Shown here: positions 8,620-19,951 of the stretch, one piece after another
Position numbering within the stretch: position 1 is the first letter of the stretch
How the letters are laid out: each line of letters starts with the position of its first letter
Assembly (NCBI GenBank): GCA_036897095.1
Contig: JAYMSP010002514.1
Coordinates: 1 to 23,824 of the forward strand
Direction of reading: 5' to 3'
Length of the DNA stretch: 23,824 nt
Source: Plantago elongata
Taxonomy: Eukaryota; Streptophyta; Magnoliopsida; Lamiales; Plantaginaceae
Program-made: the position numbers and the translations under genes
The notes under the pieces: generated by a model
Databases searched by the model: none
Told to the model about the DNA's origin: nothing
The model's input: only the letters and a program-made list of their open reading frames with translations

Positions 8620-11155
8620 GCTTCTTCTTCTGACTCTTCTCGATATCACTCTTGTACCGTGGACCTTGAGCTTTAGGTGGACGACTTTTGTACTTGTGAT
8701 GGAGCTGTTCATCAATATTGATAGCATCCGGGAACTTTTGTTTGTGGATATATTCAACTAGCAACCTCTTCTGGGCATCAGTTGCAAACTCTTTGAAATC
8801 TTTGTACGCATCATCACATAGATCATCAACACTTGTTCTCCCAGATTCACTCAAGACACGTTCTCCATCTATATCAAGACTCTTCCAAAAGGGATGGATG
8901 TCGACAGGATTAATGGGCATGTTCTGCCCAACTAATCTAGCCATATCACATGCACATGGCAATCCATGTGTAATACGTAACTCATGAGTGCAGTCCCCAG
9001 AATGGGGTGTATTTTTAAGCTCCTCTGCTAACAACAAAATGCAGTTATGCGAAACAACACCTCCAAGTCTCCGGAACAACAAGAAACGTCTACAGGGAAG
9101 CAGATGCCTCGTTCTATTCTCTTCAAATTGTGGTCTGATTTCATTCAAATCAAGTTCATGAATCTTTAGAAAAAAGGGTTGGCAAATTAGATCTCGAACT
9201 CCTATTCCATGACTTCACTTGATTGTGTGCACTTTCAACCCTACAATTTGTTACATGTTATTTATTAAATATTGCATAATATTAGTGTGCTATACATGAA
9301 CAATAATATGTACATGTTAGTCATTAGAGCTCCAAATGTTGATATTGGTTCGTCCAATAAGCCACAAATTTTGTAGCCACGGATTTAACCAAGTACTCTT
9401 CAAATAATGTCCGAATACACTTAACCATCTCCAAGCCTTTAATATCCGTCGCACAGCATCATTGTACTCCTCCTCTGTTTTTGCATTCACCACTTCATCC
9501 CACCTCCACTTAACTGCGCATTGAAAGTCCTTGTTACGTGCTAAATTTGCATGAAGCGCATGTACGTTTACACCAATGTGTCTCCTACAAAGTAAAGTTT
9601 TGGCATTTGGGAACACTTTCTCAATGCTATTCATAAGGGCAAAATCTCTATTTGTAACAATAACTCCGAGTGGTTTAATACCATCAATGAAATGAGCCAA
9701 GTTACGCATAATCCTAGCTATCATACTTTTCGTTCTTGATGAATGCAAATGCGACATGAAAATTCTTTCCCGTTGACAAAAATCCAATAATCTCCACCAT
9801 AGGCAACTCATACCGGTTAGTAGAATATGTAGCATCCAACTCCAAAGCATAAGGATATAATCAAAGTAATTTAACACTATGAGGATGAGCAAAGAATACA
9901 TCACCAAGATTGTTTCTTCCCTCCTTAAGCCTCTCCTAGTGGAAGTAATGATGATTGTTAATAACTTCAGAAAGTATTGCATCATGCTCAACCCATCCAT
10001 ATCTGTTGTCTTGCTTTTCTGTATGGAATTGTAGACATGCCAGACATTACTAACATTATCCAGAAACTTATCTTTCACCATTTATAGGATGCTCAAATGT
10101 CTCAACTTGGTCTTGTACAATTCACCCACATATTTATGCTCGTTTTTGGATAACTTTGACGCCGATGTATGCCAATTGGCGTGACTACCAAGGGAATGGT
10201 TGTGCTTGCCTCTATCATTGGACGTTTGCACAACCCATCGATTGAAATGTGCAACCATTCTTCTTCGTCCCACTAGATGTCCGAGGAACCACATCAACTA
10301 TATTAATGGTGGATCTAGTATGGTAGTTCCCACTACATTCACAACCAATATACACATGGTTCTTCTTTGAACTCATCACCGTAAAAAACATGTTGTTCTC
10401 CCGACCAACAACCGAATGCACCCATATTTTCAACAAGTTGTTTTGATCTTCACGCTCAATCTCCTCCTCCTCAGCACCATCATAACCCACCCAAAAACGC
10501 GATCATCACCAACATCAAATTCCGGATCCGGTGTAAAGTATCTTGCTTCGTCATCATTTATCATACCTTCTTCATCAGAATCCGTCGGATATCTATCCTC
10601 ATCAACATATGAATTACGCTAACAAATTAGAACATTAGAACATTGTCAGTAACAAATAAAAAACATATCTAATCAAGTGCATACACAACTAAAACAATGT
10701 AACTTATTAGTTTTTTGAAGAAAAAGTAGTCAAAACTATCCATAATATAGTATTATTACATTAAAAAAATTCAAAATCGGTTATATTCTAGCCTCTATCG
10801 GGCTGGCAGCCCTCACAGCTGCCAACCCTCGGACCTGGCAGCCTTGAGGGCTGCCAACCCTTGGGCCTGGTAGCCGTGAGGGCTGCCTGATTAGTGTCTG
10901 GCAGCCCCCAAAGCTGCCGGATTAGCGCCAGGCGCATGTGAAGGCTGACCACAACACTCTTCTCGTCAATGTTGTCCATTTTTTACTCTTTGTAATTTTA
11001 AAATAATTTTTTGACGAATTAATTAGTCATTCAAATAAACAAACACAACAACATTATAATACACACTATAAAAATAAAATTAAGACAATGAAAATTAAAT
11101 AATACCTCTTCGGTTCACCATAATTGTCATAATCGGGATAATATTTCGAAGACAT
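8600..11155 (-). pseudogene. MULE transposase pseudogene
   Basis: Pieces in coding order are as follows. A small first exon (11155-11106, start MSSKYYPDYD) ends at a GT donor. An acidic segment follows near 10620-10500. An N-terminal MULE/FAR1-type DNA-binding region lies at 10490-10080, with ILKWV-like, GCECSGNY and GKHNHSLG words. The DDE transposase core has LELDATYSTNRYELPMVEII around 9850-9780, then GVIVTNRDFALMNSIEKVFP and LLCRRHIGVNV. A SWIM-type zinc finger (CTHELRITHGLPCACDMARL) lies at about 8992-8933, followed by a Lys/Arg-rich tail ending at TAG 8600-8602. The frame is broken: stops occur before LYPYALELD and after NEKYDS, and frameshifts occur in the DNA-binding region, near 10081 and between 9317 and 9148. 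In life it would have cut and pasted the element in the nucleus; here it cannot encode a full protein. Confidence 0.85.
10801..10926. repeat. GC-rich tandem repeat of about 30 bp with internal dyad (GGCAGCC...GGCTGCC)
   Basis: About four imperfect units of 30-34 bp, starting near 10801, 10831, 10863 and 10895, each carry GGCAGCC (or GGTAGCC) followed after a few bases by GGCTGCC (or AGCTGCC), so each can fold on itself. The block lies in the 5' part of the MULE transposase, between its first exon and the acidic segment, and is open in one - strand frame (10979-10788). Confidence 0.8.
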
Positions 11156-11230
11156 CTCTTCTCCTTCCTTATTTGTTCGATTTATATTCTCGTGTTGTAT
11201 CGATTATATAAGGGGTAAAAATATGAAGTT

Positions 11231-12518
11231 TTGTGGTATATTTGATAAATATGGAACCAACTTTTCTATTTACACTACTTTGGAGATTTTTTATAATATA
11301 TTAAAAGATGTCATGTGTTTAATAAAAGTTGTCATGCATTTAATGTATTGTAATGTGTTTAAGCCTGCTTTGCTAAAAAAGAACACCTGCTACTACTTTC
11401 GGCTTTTTATATACTTTCTTGAATAGGATTTTCGAATAATTGCTCACTTGATGATCTTCTCATTGTTTCAATAAAACTTCTCTCTTTTCTTCTTTTGGCA
11501 AGTGTGTCATCTGTCAATTTTACCGATTCAAATATTGAATTTTATCCATTTTGTATTATTGTTCATTGAAGATTCAAATTTAAAAGTTTAAACCAATTTA
11601 TAATAGACAATGATCACATTTATCTAAAAATAATATTTTATTAAGAGTTTATAATTGATGTTATGAATAAAAATGTTTATGTTCTCAACTTGATGTATCT
11701 CCCCTGAGTCAACTTTAAAAGAAAAAGGAACCTATATGAATTGAACCTTGGTATAATTTGCAATGAGTTGACGACATATTTCATGTGACTGGTTCACAAC
11801 GCAGTACATATAGAACTTGTTTGTTCATGGTGATTGGTTAACGTATATTATTCAATTACTAACCATCGCTCAATGATAGTTAGATTTTTAACACTCGAAT
11901 AAATACTTATCTTCTCATATTAAAAATTTATCACAAGCTTATACACTATATTTGTCATATGACCCAGATCACTAATGGATCGGCACGATTATCCATGGGT
12001 ATTTCTCGGGGAGATATACTTGTCCCACAGTACCAACACAGATACTTCCTCACTTGTGCGTGAACTGGGATACTTCTTTGTTAGTATCCCATTATAAAAT
12101 TACTCGAATTTTCGAAAAAAAATATACACCTCGTTGATATGAATAACGTTTTCAATCAATTTAACCTCTATGTTAATTTAATTCTAGAGCATTATCATCT
12201 TCCTACTTTTTCATTATCATCTCTTTACTCGTTCATATTTATCGTAAATCTTGACATCGCGGTGAGATGAAACCTAGATAAACGGAGTACTAAGATTTAT
12301 TTTCCTAGTATGCACTTTCCCTCAAATGTAGAAAAAGATAAGAAGGTGAAAACCTGCAATTTGGTAAACCAAGCTCGCTCGCAACTGTGTTTTGAGTAGG
12401 AGATGGAGAGCATTTGAAGTTTAGAACCATGGCAGAAACCAACAATTTTATAGCAACCTAATAAGAATACCCATTTCGTTAAATTGCACAAGGAGAAACC
12501 AGAAGAAACACCAACCAA
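11231..12518. other. AT-rich intergenic region, no gene seen
   Basis: About 1.3 kb lies between the MULE and the methyltransferase gene. No frame with family resemblance, RNA gene or clear transposon was found. A TTTATAGC word near 12438 could belong to the promoter of the gene that starts at 12519. Confidence 0.6.
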
Positions 12519-15500
12519 ATGGTGGTCAAAACTCGGTTCTTCATGTCAAGAACTCTCGCCCTTGCTGCGCCGCCGCCTATTGCCACCACCACTCTTCAAG
12601 AATTTGATTCCAAAAAAGGTACCACTCTCACTTTCCCTCTATCTTACTACATTCAAGATTACATTTTTGGTACCGCTTTCTTCTAATGTCGTCAATATGC
12701 TGCTTCTTTAGATTATCTTAAGCTTCTTTTTTTTTTTTTAACGGCTAAAGGTTCCTGGTTGGAGACATCTTACCAACTGAATTGCACTTCAGACTATCTT
12801 AAGCTATTACACTTGCTTCTTTTGACTGATTTATGTCTCCAGTTTCTTTAGATTCTTTAAGGCTCTTACAGTCACTTCTCTGTTTCTGTTTAAAATAGTA
12901 GTAGCATCACAAAGAAAAGATTAGCATCACAATGGGAATGGCTCTTTTCGTGTTATAGTTGTTGTCAATGCTGTTTGAGATATGGCTGAGTCTATTTGGT
13001 GGCCTTTAGATTGGGGGTTGATTACAGTAGATTAACATCCTGTTTATAGATATATGCAAGCTTAAGTTAAGGTATACCCGGTTAAGGATAGCACGTATGA
13101 TATGTGCACGGTGAGTGCTTAGGTGATTGGGTTTATGAGTAGTATATTTTGAAGTCATTGATCATTTGAATCAGTATCACCAAGCACATTTGGTCACGTC
13201 CTCGGCTCCTCGTAATGCCAGTTGGTACCATGATTCTCCGTTTGGCATGAATCATACAAAGTCTACCTATCTTACTAAATTGATAAAGAGAAACTGTCAA
13301 TTGTTTAAATGGGGACATCCATGTTTAAATTTACATTTGCACATGTTAGTTTGGTGGGTAGCATGGCGTAACTACTTTGGTCTTTGGTGAAATTGGTCTT
13401 TTAGGCATAGCGAAGGTTGTGCTCAAGAAGGGGAAGTGCCAGCTGTTTAAAGATGGAAGCCCAATGGTGTACAGCGGTGCTGTTGCTAGAATAATTGGCA
13501 GACCACCCCCCGTAACAGGAGATGCTGTTCTCGTTGCAGACGGAGCAGAGAAACCAATTGGTTGGGGATTGTATAATTCAGCTTCCATGTTCTGTGTGAG
13601 GCTCATGCAACTGGAAGATGAAGCAGAAAGGTAATTGTAGTAAATCTTCAACACTCCATTGTTATTTACCACTTTCACTTACCCGATTGATACAGTTGTA
13701 AAATTTGTATAGAGAATCTTGTTGTGCTATGAATGTGGAGAAGTTGCTTGAAAGTAGAATAGGTGATGCTGTCAGACTAAGAGAGCTTCTTGGGCTGCCT
13801 TCGTCCACGACAAATGCATATCGTCTCATAAACAGTGAAGGAGATCGGTGTGTTTTCTGTATTTATACTACCAAAGTTCGTGAGGTACAATTTTTCTGAG
13901 CTGGTGGTCCTTATTTGTAAACTAATAATGCTGAATTGTAGTTTGTCTGGCTTGATTGTTGATATTTTTGGAGACGAAGCCGTGGTTGCTTCCTCAGCCG
14001 CGTGGGTTGAAAAGTACAAGCAACATATATCATTCTGTATCAGCAAACTTAACAATGTGAACCATATAACCTGGAGAGCATCAGTCGAGATCTTGAAGGA
14101 GGAAGGATTGAATTTATCTGATCCCGCAGACGAAGATTTGTCGAATTCTCCCAGAATGATAAAGGTAAGACTCCTTGAATATCAGATAATTTTTGCGACC
14201 TGGCTGATACGGTTAGATTTTAACCTCAGTATCTATTTGTTTGAATAATATCGTAATAGTCTTTGACATATACATTTTCTGGTTTTCAGGTAGTGGAGAA
14301 TGGCATATTGTATTGGATTTCCTTAGAGGGGCAAAAAACTGGGTTCTATGCTGATCAGCGTGAGAACCGCCAATTCTTATCATCAGTTTCTGCCGGCCAA
14401 AAAGTACTTGATTTATGCTGTTATACTGGAGGTTTTGCACTAAATGCAGCAAAATGTGGTGCTCAAAGTGTTACAGGTAAATTGGTCTAACAACAATCTT
14501 CAAGCTTATAACATGACCTAATTGGATTTTTAGTGTCAGGCTGAATGCTTAAGTAAACATAATGTCACGGGATAAAACTCTAAAGTGTGTAAAAGACTCG
14601 ACCCGTGCGGCACTAGACTAGTTCGCCTCGAGACTAGCTAGTAAGCCTTCTATCAGAGAGCGGAATATGTGGGTATGAAGAGTGTATATGTGGGTATGAA
14701 GAGTGTGTTAGATAGCTTGGAAGTTTGCAAGAATGCTTGATTATGATTGCTTCAAAATGGTGAGGCCAAAGGCCTATTTATACAAGGTTCCACCTTTAAG
14801 GAAGAGTGGAGAGATATCTAGAGTATTCTACATCTAGATTTATCTATTACTTACAAGCTCCTAATCTCTACAATTTACATGATGATTCTAGAGAATTCCC
14901 ATCTCCATGGCTCTTCGTGATATCTCTAGATGGTTCCTCCATGGACTTGGACTCTTTTTGGCTTGGACCGCGCAAAAACCGTGACAATAAGCTCATAAAC
15001 AAATTATTCCATAATATTAATGCAATCTGCAACATCCCAACAGAATATATAACTGGTTTACAATATTACTGTATGTATGCATAATTACCCTGCATCATGC
15101 CATATTGTGACTCGATTTCTTTCACCATCTGCAAACTATGTTGACACTTGGTTGTTCCTTTTACTGGAAGGTATTGATTCGTCTTCTCCTGCTCTGGACA
15201 TTGCCAATAAAAACATTGTTCTCAATAGCCTTAATACAGACACAGTATCATTTGTGAAACAAGATGCTACTGCTTTTATGAAGAATGCAGTCTCTAAAGG
15301 GGATACATGGGATATCGTTATTCTAGATCCGCCAAAACTGGCTCCAAGGAGAAAGGTACTTACAAATGCTAGATCTTAATCTTATTCGAAGGATATTTGT
15401 TGGTCAGCTTTTATAATATCGTACGGTCCCCTTATCAGGTATTACAGAGTGCAACAGGCATGTATAGGAATTTGAATTCCCTAGCTATGCAAATAACACG

Positions 15501-15985
15501 AAGGGGTGGTTTATTAATGACCTGCTCATGTTCTGGAGCTGTCACCCAAAGTGGCACCTTCCTACGTATACTGCAGGCAAGTTGTGTGTCTACCTCTTTT
15601 GAGTGTTTCACAATTATCATTCTCCTAAATGTGCGTTACGACTGATAGTTTTGCATCGAGTGCATCATCGCATCCAACATCAATTTAGTGATAAGGGCTG
15701 AACCACCATTTCTCTGCCAGTGCACTTGCTTTATTGATGTGAAAGCAACATTTAGTGTACTACAAGTGCCATGTCCAACACCTCCTTTTTTTTCTTGACT
15801 TCATATGTAAATTGCGTGTTTTCAGATATGGAAATTGTGTTATTATGTGATTTCAGGGTGCTGCATCCACAGCTGGGAGAAAGATTACGGTAATCCGACA
15901 AGCTGGAGCAGCCAGTGATCATCCAATCGATCCTTCATACCCAGAAGGGGCATACCTCTCCAATGTGTTGCTACGAGTTATATGA
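12519..15985 (+). CDS. PUA-domain SAM-dependent rRNA methyltransferase (RlmI-like), organelle-targeted, 8 exons
   Basis: Exons are 12519-12618, 13405-13630, 13713-13847, 13942-14164, 14290-14476, 15171-15355, 15439-15576 and 15857-15985. They join in phase to 1323 nt (440 aa plus TGA). Residues 1-33 are rich in Arg/Ser/Ala/Thr with almost no acid, like a mitochondrial or plastid presequence. From residue 34 ([11 protein letters not shown]...[11 protein letters not shown]) comes a PUA RNA-binding domain. Then come the family mark [11 protein letters not shown] (245-255), SAM motif [12 protein letters not shown] (267-277), DPPKLAP (343-349) and TCSCSG (380-385, with C381 and C383). Bacterial RlmI makes m5C in 23S rRNA; by family, this protein would methylate organellar rRNA (inference). 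Intron 7 has a GC donor, and intron 5 carries an LTR-like insertion. The gene is intact and convergent with the ALIS gene. The start was chosen because it is the first ATG in frame and gives the presequence. Confidence 0.93.
14563..14986 (+). mobile_element. Solo-LTR-like insertion in intron 5 of the methyltransferase gene
   Basis: This 424-bp segment starts TGTCACGG and ends with its exact complement CCGTGACA, so it has the TG...CA ends and short inverted repeat of a retrotransposon LTR. ATAA flanks both sides (14559-14562 and 14987-14990), a likely target duplication of 4-5 bp. Inside is a TATA-like TATTTATA at 14775-14782 and a short duplication of ATGTGGGTATGAAGAGTGT (about 14668-14708). 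No primer-binding site, polypurine tract or coding sequence lies beside it, as expected of a solo LTR. It has the same orientation as the host gene and lies wholly within the intron. Confidence 0.65.
15577..15856 (+). other. GC-AG intron (intron 7) of the methyltransferase gene
   Basis: The exon ends ...CTGCAG and the intron begins gcaagt, ending ttttcag-like (gatttcag) before GGTGCTGC. No GT donor nearby keeps the conserved family sequence LRILQ-GAAS in frame. GC-AG introns make up roughly one percent of plant introns, and the surrounding donor bases (CAG/GCAAGT) fit their consensus well. Confidence 0.88.
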
Positions 15986-16455
15986 GCCCTTCTGTTTTTA
16001 GGGAATTTTACATCTTCACAGAGATGTACAAAAATTGGCAAAATGAATTCTTATTGACAGAATTGAAGAATATACTTGACAAGCATAGTGCATCAGTTCA
16101 TGTCAACACCAACAGAATATCATTTGGATATGGACCCAAAAATACAAGTCAGCTTCCAGAGGGTTTATGCAATAATCTTTGTTCCAATTGATTATTACTT
16201 TTACACTGCATATTTGTAGAAAGCATTGCCATGACAGCTTTGAACGAATAGAATGAGTAGCAAGTAATTTACACTGTCAATCTTTCATCTAGTCTCTTAC
16301 AAACTCGATTAACTCAACGTGGAGATATTACAGGCGATATATTTTGTGATTGAGGTGTATACACACATATTTGAAAACCTAATACCGGAGAAGCACTGCA
16401 TTCCCTGCTTCTTTATAACAAAAACCTTCAGGCTACATCTGTTGAGCTGAAAAGC
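15986..16455. other. Intergenic gap between convergent methyltransferase and ALIS genes
   Basis: These 470 bp hold the 3' UTRs of both neighbours. A short + strand open frame at 15982-16191 resembles no known family and is most likely the 3' UTR of the methyltransferase. Confidence 0.65.
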
Positions 16456-19455
16456 TTAGCGACCACCAGGATTCCGGTTCCATGATAAGTAAGTTGGATC
16501 TCCAAGTTGTCTGAGACAAATCATGGAATTGAAATTGTTAGCAGTGATCCCCAACAAAGCACAGATTCTATATTTTATCATTCGGTCCATATTGATAGAT
16601 TAACAGTGATGAGTTGTACTCCAACAAAGCAAAGATGTCATGTGGTCAACAAAGGAAACCAGAAAAAAGCAACAGTAACTTCAACATAAATACAAACAAG
16701 TAACCCAGATAAGCAGGACATACCTTGGTTTAACTAGGTAGATAAGCACAAAAACAATGGCCAGAAAGAAGCACAGTCCACCCACTGTGAGATATGCAAT
16801 ACCCACAAAATCATTCTTCCCTCCAAGCCAACTGGTAGTAGAAAGGACAAGTTTCTTCTTTCCATTAAAACTGTAGGTATTGTAAAAATTATTTATTGTC
16901 ACGTTGATGACATCGCCAGCCCGAAGATCTGTTTCTATTCTCCCATACAATTTTCTGAAAGTTGGAAGAGCAGCAGTTCGCATCCAAACAATAAGGTCCT
17001 CCTGCTCACTCAACTGTTACATGAAAAACACATTCAAGAGGGAAATTGTAAATTAATCTAGTCGTGCAAGCAAAAGAGAACTAAAATTTTACTTCAAAAT
17101 GAATTTCAATGTGTCGTGGTGACAAACTGAGGCGTACTGTGCAAAATTTTTAGAACCACACTTAAGTTCAAAGACAAAACTAATTATATTTGTGATCACT
17201 TTTGAACATCCACCGAAAGTCATGAATTTCTTTGTTGAGTCCATTTCCGAATAAACTACTTACAGGTATTGACTCATTGAGTGTGGCACCACCTCTCAAG
17301 GGTCCAGCCTGAAAGTTACGTGGGTAGACATTACTTCCAAACTTGTGAGTTCTGTCACTACTCCATGAGATATCTCTCTTATTTATGTCCAACGGCTGGT
17401 TGCTGCGGGTAAAACCATAGGTATCATTGAATAGACTCCAGGCTATTAGACCACAGGGAACAATACTCCCATTAGCTGTTGTGCCTTCAGGGCTACAGGA
17501 ATCTGTACTGTCAGCATCATTAGGATTTCTCAACTGTTGATCACTTCGGCTCCTCACATATCTATGCATTAGCAAAGGAAGTCATTCAGAAAAAGAGGAA
17601 GAGAATGGTATGTATCTATTAAATTACAAAAGCTATGTACTACAATCCCAGAATTTGTGGTGCTTCTGGAAAAATACGAACGCTGTTGAAATGGTTGTGT
17701 AACCAAAACAGAACGCACTGGGAAAAACAAAAAACTTCGATCCATGTAGCCATCTTAGTGTTGGTTTGGTTAAATAAGTCTAGAAAGCATTGAAAATTTC
17801 AAATAACTTAAATTCTTACTCTAAGAGGAAAAAATGATCTTAGATAATTAATAACGTTCTGAACGTCAACATAAACAACAGAAACCTGCTACCAATAAGC
17901 AAAACAACAGGGTTAAAAGAAACGTTCTATGGTCTGATTGAGTTTCACCTCCAAAGTCCCAATATATAAATACCTGCGGTGATTTTGGTAAAAATTGTCC
18001 AGCTGGTAGTACACATAAATTGGCTGTCTCATGTCCTTTGTAACCTGATATTTTTGATCATTTAGTAACATTAAAGTAAAAACTTCATCAATATTCAATA
18101 GAGTTAATCAGCAAACAACTTCAAACTCACCGTAATAGTTCTGTTGCAGGTCTTGTCTTCAGTACTCTGGATAAATCCAACCCTGTTAGTTCTCCAATTT
18201 TCAGGAACGCAATCATTCTCATATCGATGAACAATTTCAACAACCTGATCAGTTGATAAGAATATTCAGTGTGAAATAACTTAAAAAGAGACAGACAGTA
18301 GAAGTAACTAATTGTGACAAACACTTGTAATACCTCTTGAGAAGCAAACAAGGAAACAATTCCTAGTGGAATGAAGATAACACTAACAAGCAAGAATGTC
18401 GATATCACCTGCAAGAACCAGTTGAAGAAAACATTAGAGGAATATTCTACTAAATATGGACGGTATCTACAAGTACTCCCCAAAAGAATAATTATCGTAA
18501 TTAAATACATAAGAGAAATTACTCACCCATTTAGGAGTTAGAATAGGCTTGCAAGCAGGAAGTTCTTGTTGTGTGAACCTTGAATCTGAAGAAAACAAAA
18601 GCCTTATTCAATCCGTGAAGCCTTGTGTGATCCTATTCATTATATTTAAGGTCTTCCTACTTAATCCGGCTTACAGCAGTTCTATTACATGCCCAAACAG
18701 ACACTGCGAGGACACTAAAGGCAGATACACAAAACCACATTTTACATTATTGCATCCCCATCCTCAAGAGACAACTTATAAACATTTCCCTCACATTTAT
18801 AACAGACAAACATCCATTAATCAAAAGCCACACTCTTAAATAGAGCACTCTCCCAATTCCTTTCCCTTATTGTGCACGTTGACAGCAACATTCATCATCA
18901 CCCCCACCAAAAATAACAAGAATATAAAGGGTCAATCATCCACTAATGTCAATACTACCTTCCACGCACATCGAAACTCTACATCTTAAAATCCTCCTCA
19001 CCTGTCCAAAGCACTTCCCAAACAAAAACTTCAATGGCCAACTCTTCCCAAACTTGGAGAAATTCTAGCAAATGATCGAAAACTACAAACTCCAGCTCAT
19101 TCGACATAAACACTCAATCATCATTGACTAAATCCTCATAAAAGTATCTGATCAGTTGAACAGATCAAGCAATATAACCAAACCGTGCCAATACGAAATC
19201 TATAACATAAATTAGCCAATACTACTGCTTCAAAAGTAACTTATGAACTCTCCTCAGCTCAATTAAACAAACAACTAAGTTCTAAATTACGACCATTCAA
19301 TCAAAACCATTCACCCAGCTAAATCAGATAAAAAGAGAAAACGGTTGAACGAGCAAGGAAAAATTACACTTGGGTCGCTTGGAATTTCGTCTGGGAGCCG
19401 CCGCATCGGCCGATCCAGGTGCTCCGGCACTCGACGACGGAGTACTTGAGTTCAT
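16456..19455 (-). CDS. ALIS: ALIS/CDC50 family protein, beta-subunit of P4-ATPase lipid flippase, 8 exons
   Basis: Exons in coding order are 19455-19368, 18585-18527, 18408-18334, 18244-18131, 18044-17974, 17561-17264, 17013-16724 and 16510-16456. They join in phase to 1050 nt (349 aa plus TAA), the usual ALIS length. The layout is a Ser/Ala/Pro-rich cytosolic N-terminus ending [20 protein letters not shown], a first membrane helix (about 50-71), a large lumenal domain, a second helix (about 305-328), and the family's tail [10 protein letters not shown]. The lumenal domain has sequons N108RT, N166GS, N231ES and N272VT, and cysteines C86, C107, C158 and C172 positioned like the two disulfides known in CDC50 proteins. 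These subunits bind aminophospholipid flippases (ALA proteins in plants), and are needed for their ER exit and for lipid flipping. All introns are GT-AG; the first (782 bp) is the longest. No defect was seen. Confidence 0.96.
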
Positions 19456-19951
19456 AACTTTCTTGAAACCCAACAAGATTCAGTTTTTTTCACGTTTTTC
19501 GTCGTAAAAAAGATAAATTGGAATGATGGAAAGGGAGATTGGAAGCAAAGAATGAAGAAATTGAAGATTCACAGAGAGGCGAGAAAGATAACGAAGAGGG
19601 GTTTGGTATAAAGGAGAAACAAGAGAAGGGTCTGGGTAGAAAATCCTATTTCTCGCCTCTTTGTTGTTTCCTCGTCTTCTTCTTTCTTTGACTTTGAAAG
19701 GTCCTCTCTCTCGCTTCGTTTTCTTGTATTCTCTAATTGATTGAATTTCGCAGGCAAGAGACGAAATTGTAAAAGAAAGAAAGAAAGAAAGAAAATTAAA
19801 AGACGTGTTATTTTTGTCTCCATTATTGAATTTCTGTGAATGTTTGTAGGATAGTATGTGCGTGAGGATCCATATTCTAGAAGGTATGAAGGAGTCTCGT
19901 TGAATGCCGTCTAGTTTAGGCAAGTTAGAGTAGTGGGGTGAAAATGATTTA
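19456..19951 (-). promoter_or_regulatory. 5' leader and promoter region of the ALIS gene
   Basis: About 500 bp lie upstream of the ALIS start. On the - strand it is rich in TC/TTC tracts, typical of plant leaders and pyrimidine patches, and includes a (TTTC)n microsatellite, seen as (GAAA)n at 19771-19794 on the + strand. Open frames in this stretch are low-complexity and have no family resemblance. The Tourist-like MITE marks its far edge. Confidence 0.5.
19771..19794. repeat. (GAAA)n microsatellite
   Basis: About five to six perfect GAAA units lie some 320 bp upstream of the ALIS start codon. Such tracts are prone to length change. Confidence 0.9.

Larger units (their letters stand above)
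7180..11230. mobile_element. Degenerate Mutator-like element (MULE) with two convergent broken genes
   Basis: The element is recognised from its transposase remnants on the - strand. A second, broken + strand gene converges on the transposase and overlaps its 3' end near 8600-8620. Two convergent genes recall maize MuDR (mudrA/mudrB), although no sequence kinship to mudrB is claimed. Boundaries are approximate. A weak inverted match (TTTAACCCCCTTA at about 7242 against the complement of TAAGGGGTAAAA at about 11209) may be remnants of terminal inverted repeats, but no clean repeat or 9-bp target duplication was found. Stops and frameshifts in both genes suggest an old insertion that is now inactive. 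Confidence 0.7.

Noticed and set aside
8215-8757. 180-codon Arg/Ile/Ser-rich open frame on the - strand
   Set aside because: It is the complement of the acidic repeat (+ strand) and its composition follows from that repeat; the real - strand frame here is the transposase tail.
7180-11230. Clean MULE terminal inverted repeats and 9-bp target duplication
   Set aside because: Only a short TTTAACCCCCTTA-type match was found near the two sides; too weak to set exact ends, so the boundaries are given as approximate.
12066-12091. Inverted repeat TGGGATAC...GTATCCCA
   Set aside because: Only 8-bp arms with a 10-nt gap in AT-rich DNA, no element boundaries; not distinguishable from chance.
14806-15084. 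92-codon + strand open frame in intron 5 of the methyltransferase gene
   Set aside because: It lies mostly in the LTR-like insertion, and the methyltransferase exons on either side join perfectly without it.
19480-19923. 147-codon and 84-codon - strand open frames upstream of the ALIS gene
   Set aside because: Low-complexity pyrimidine-rich leader/promoter sequence with no family resemblance.
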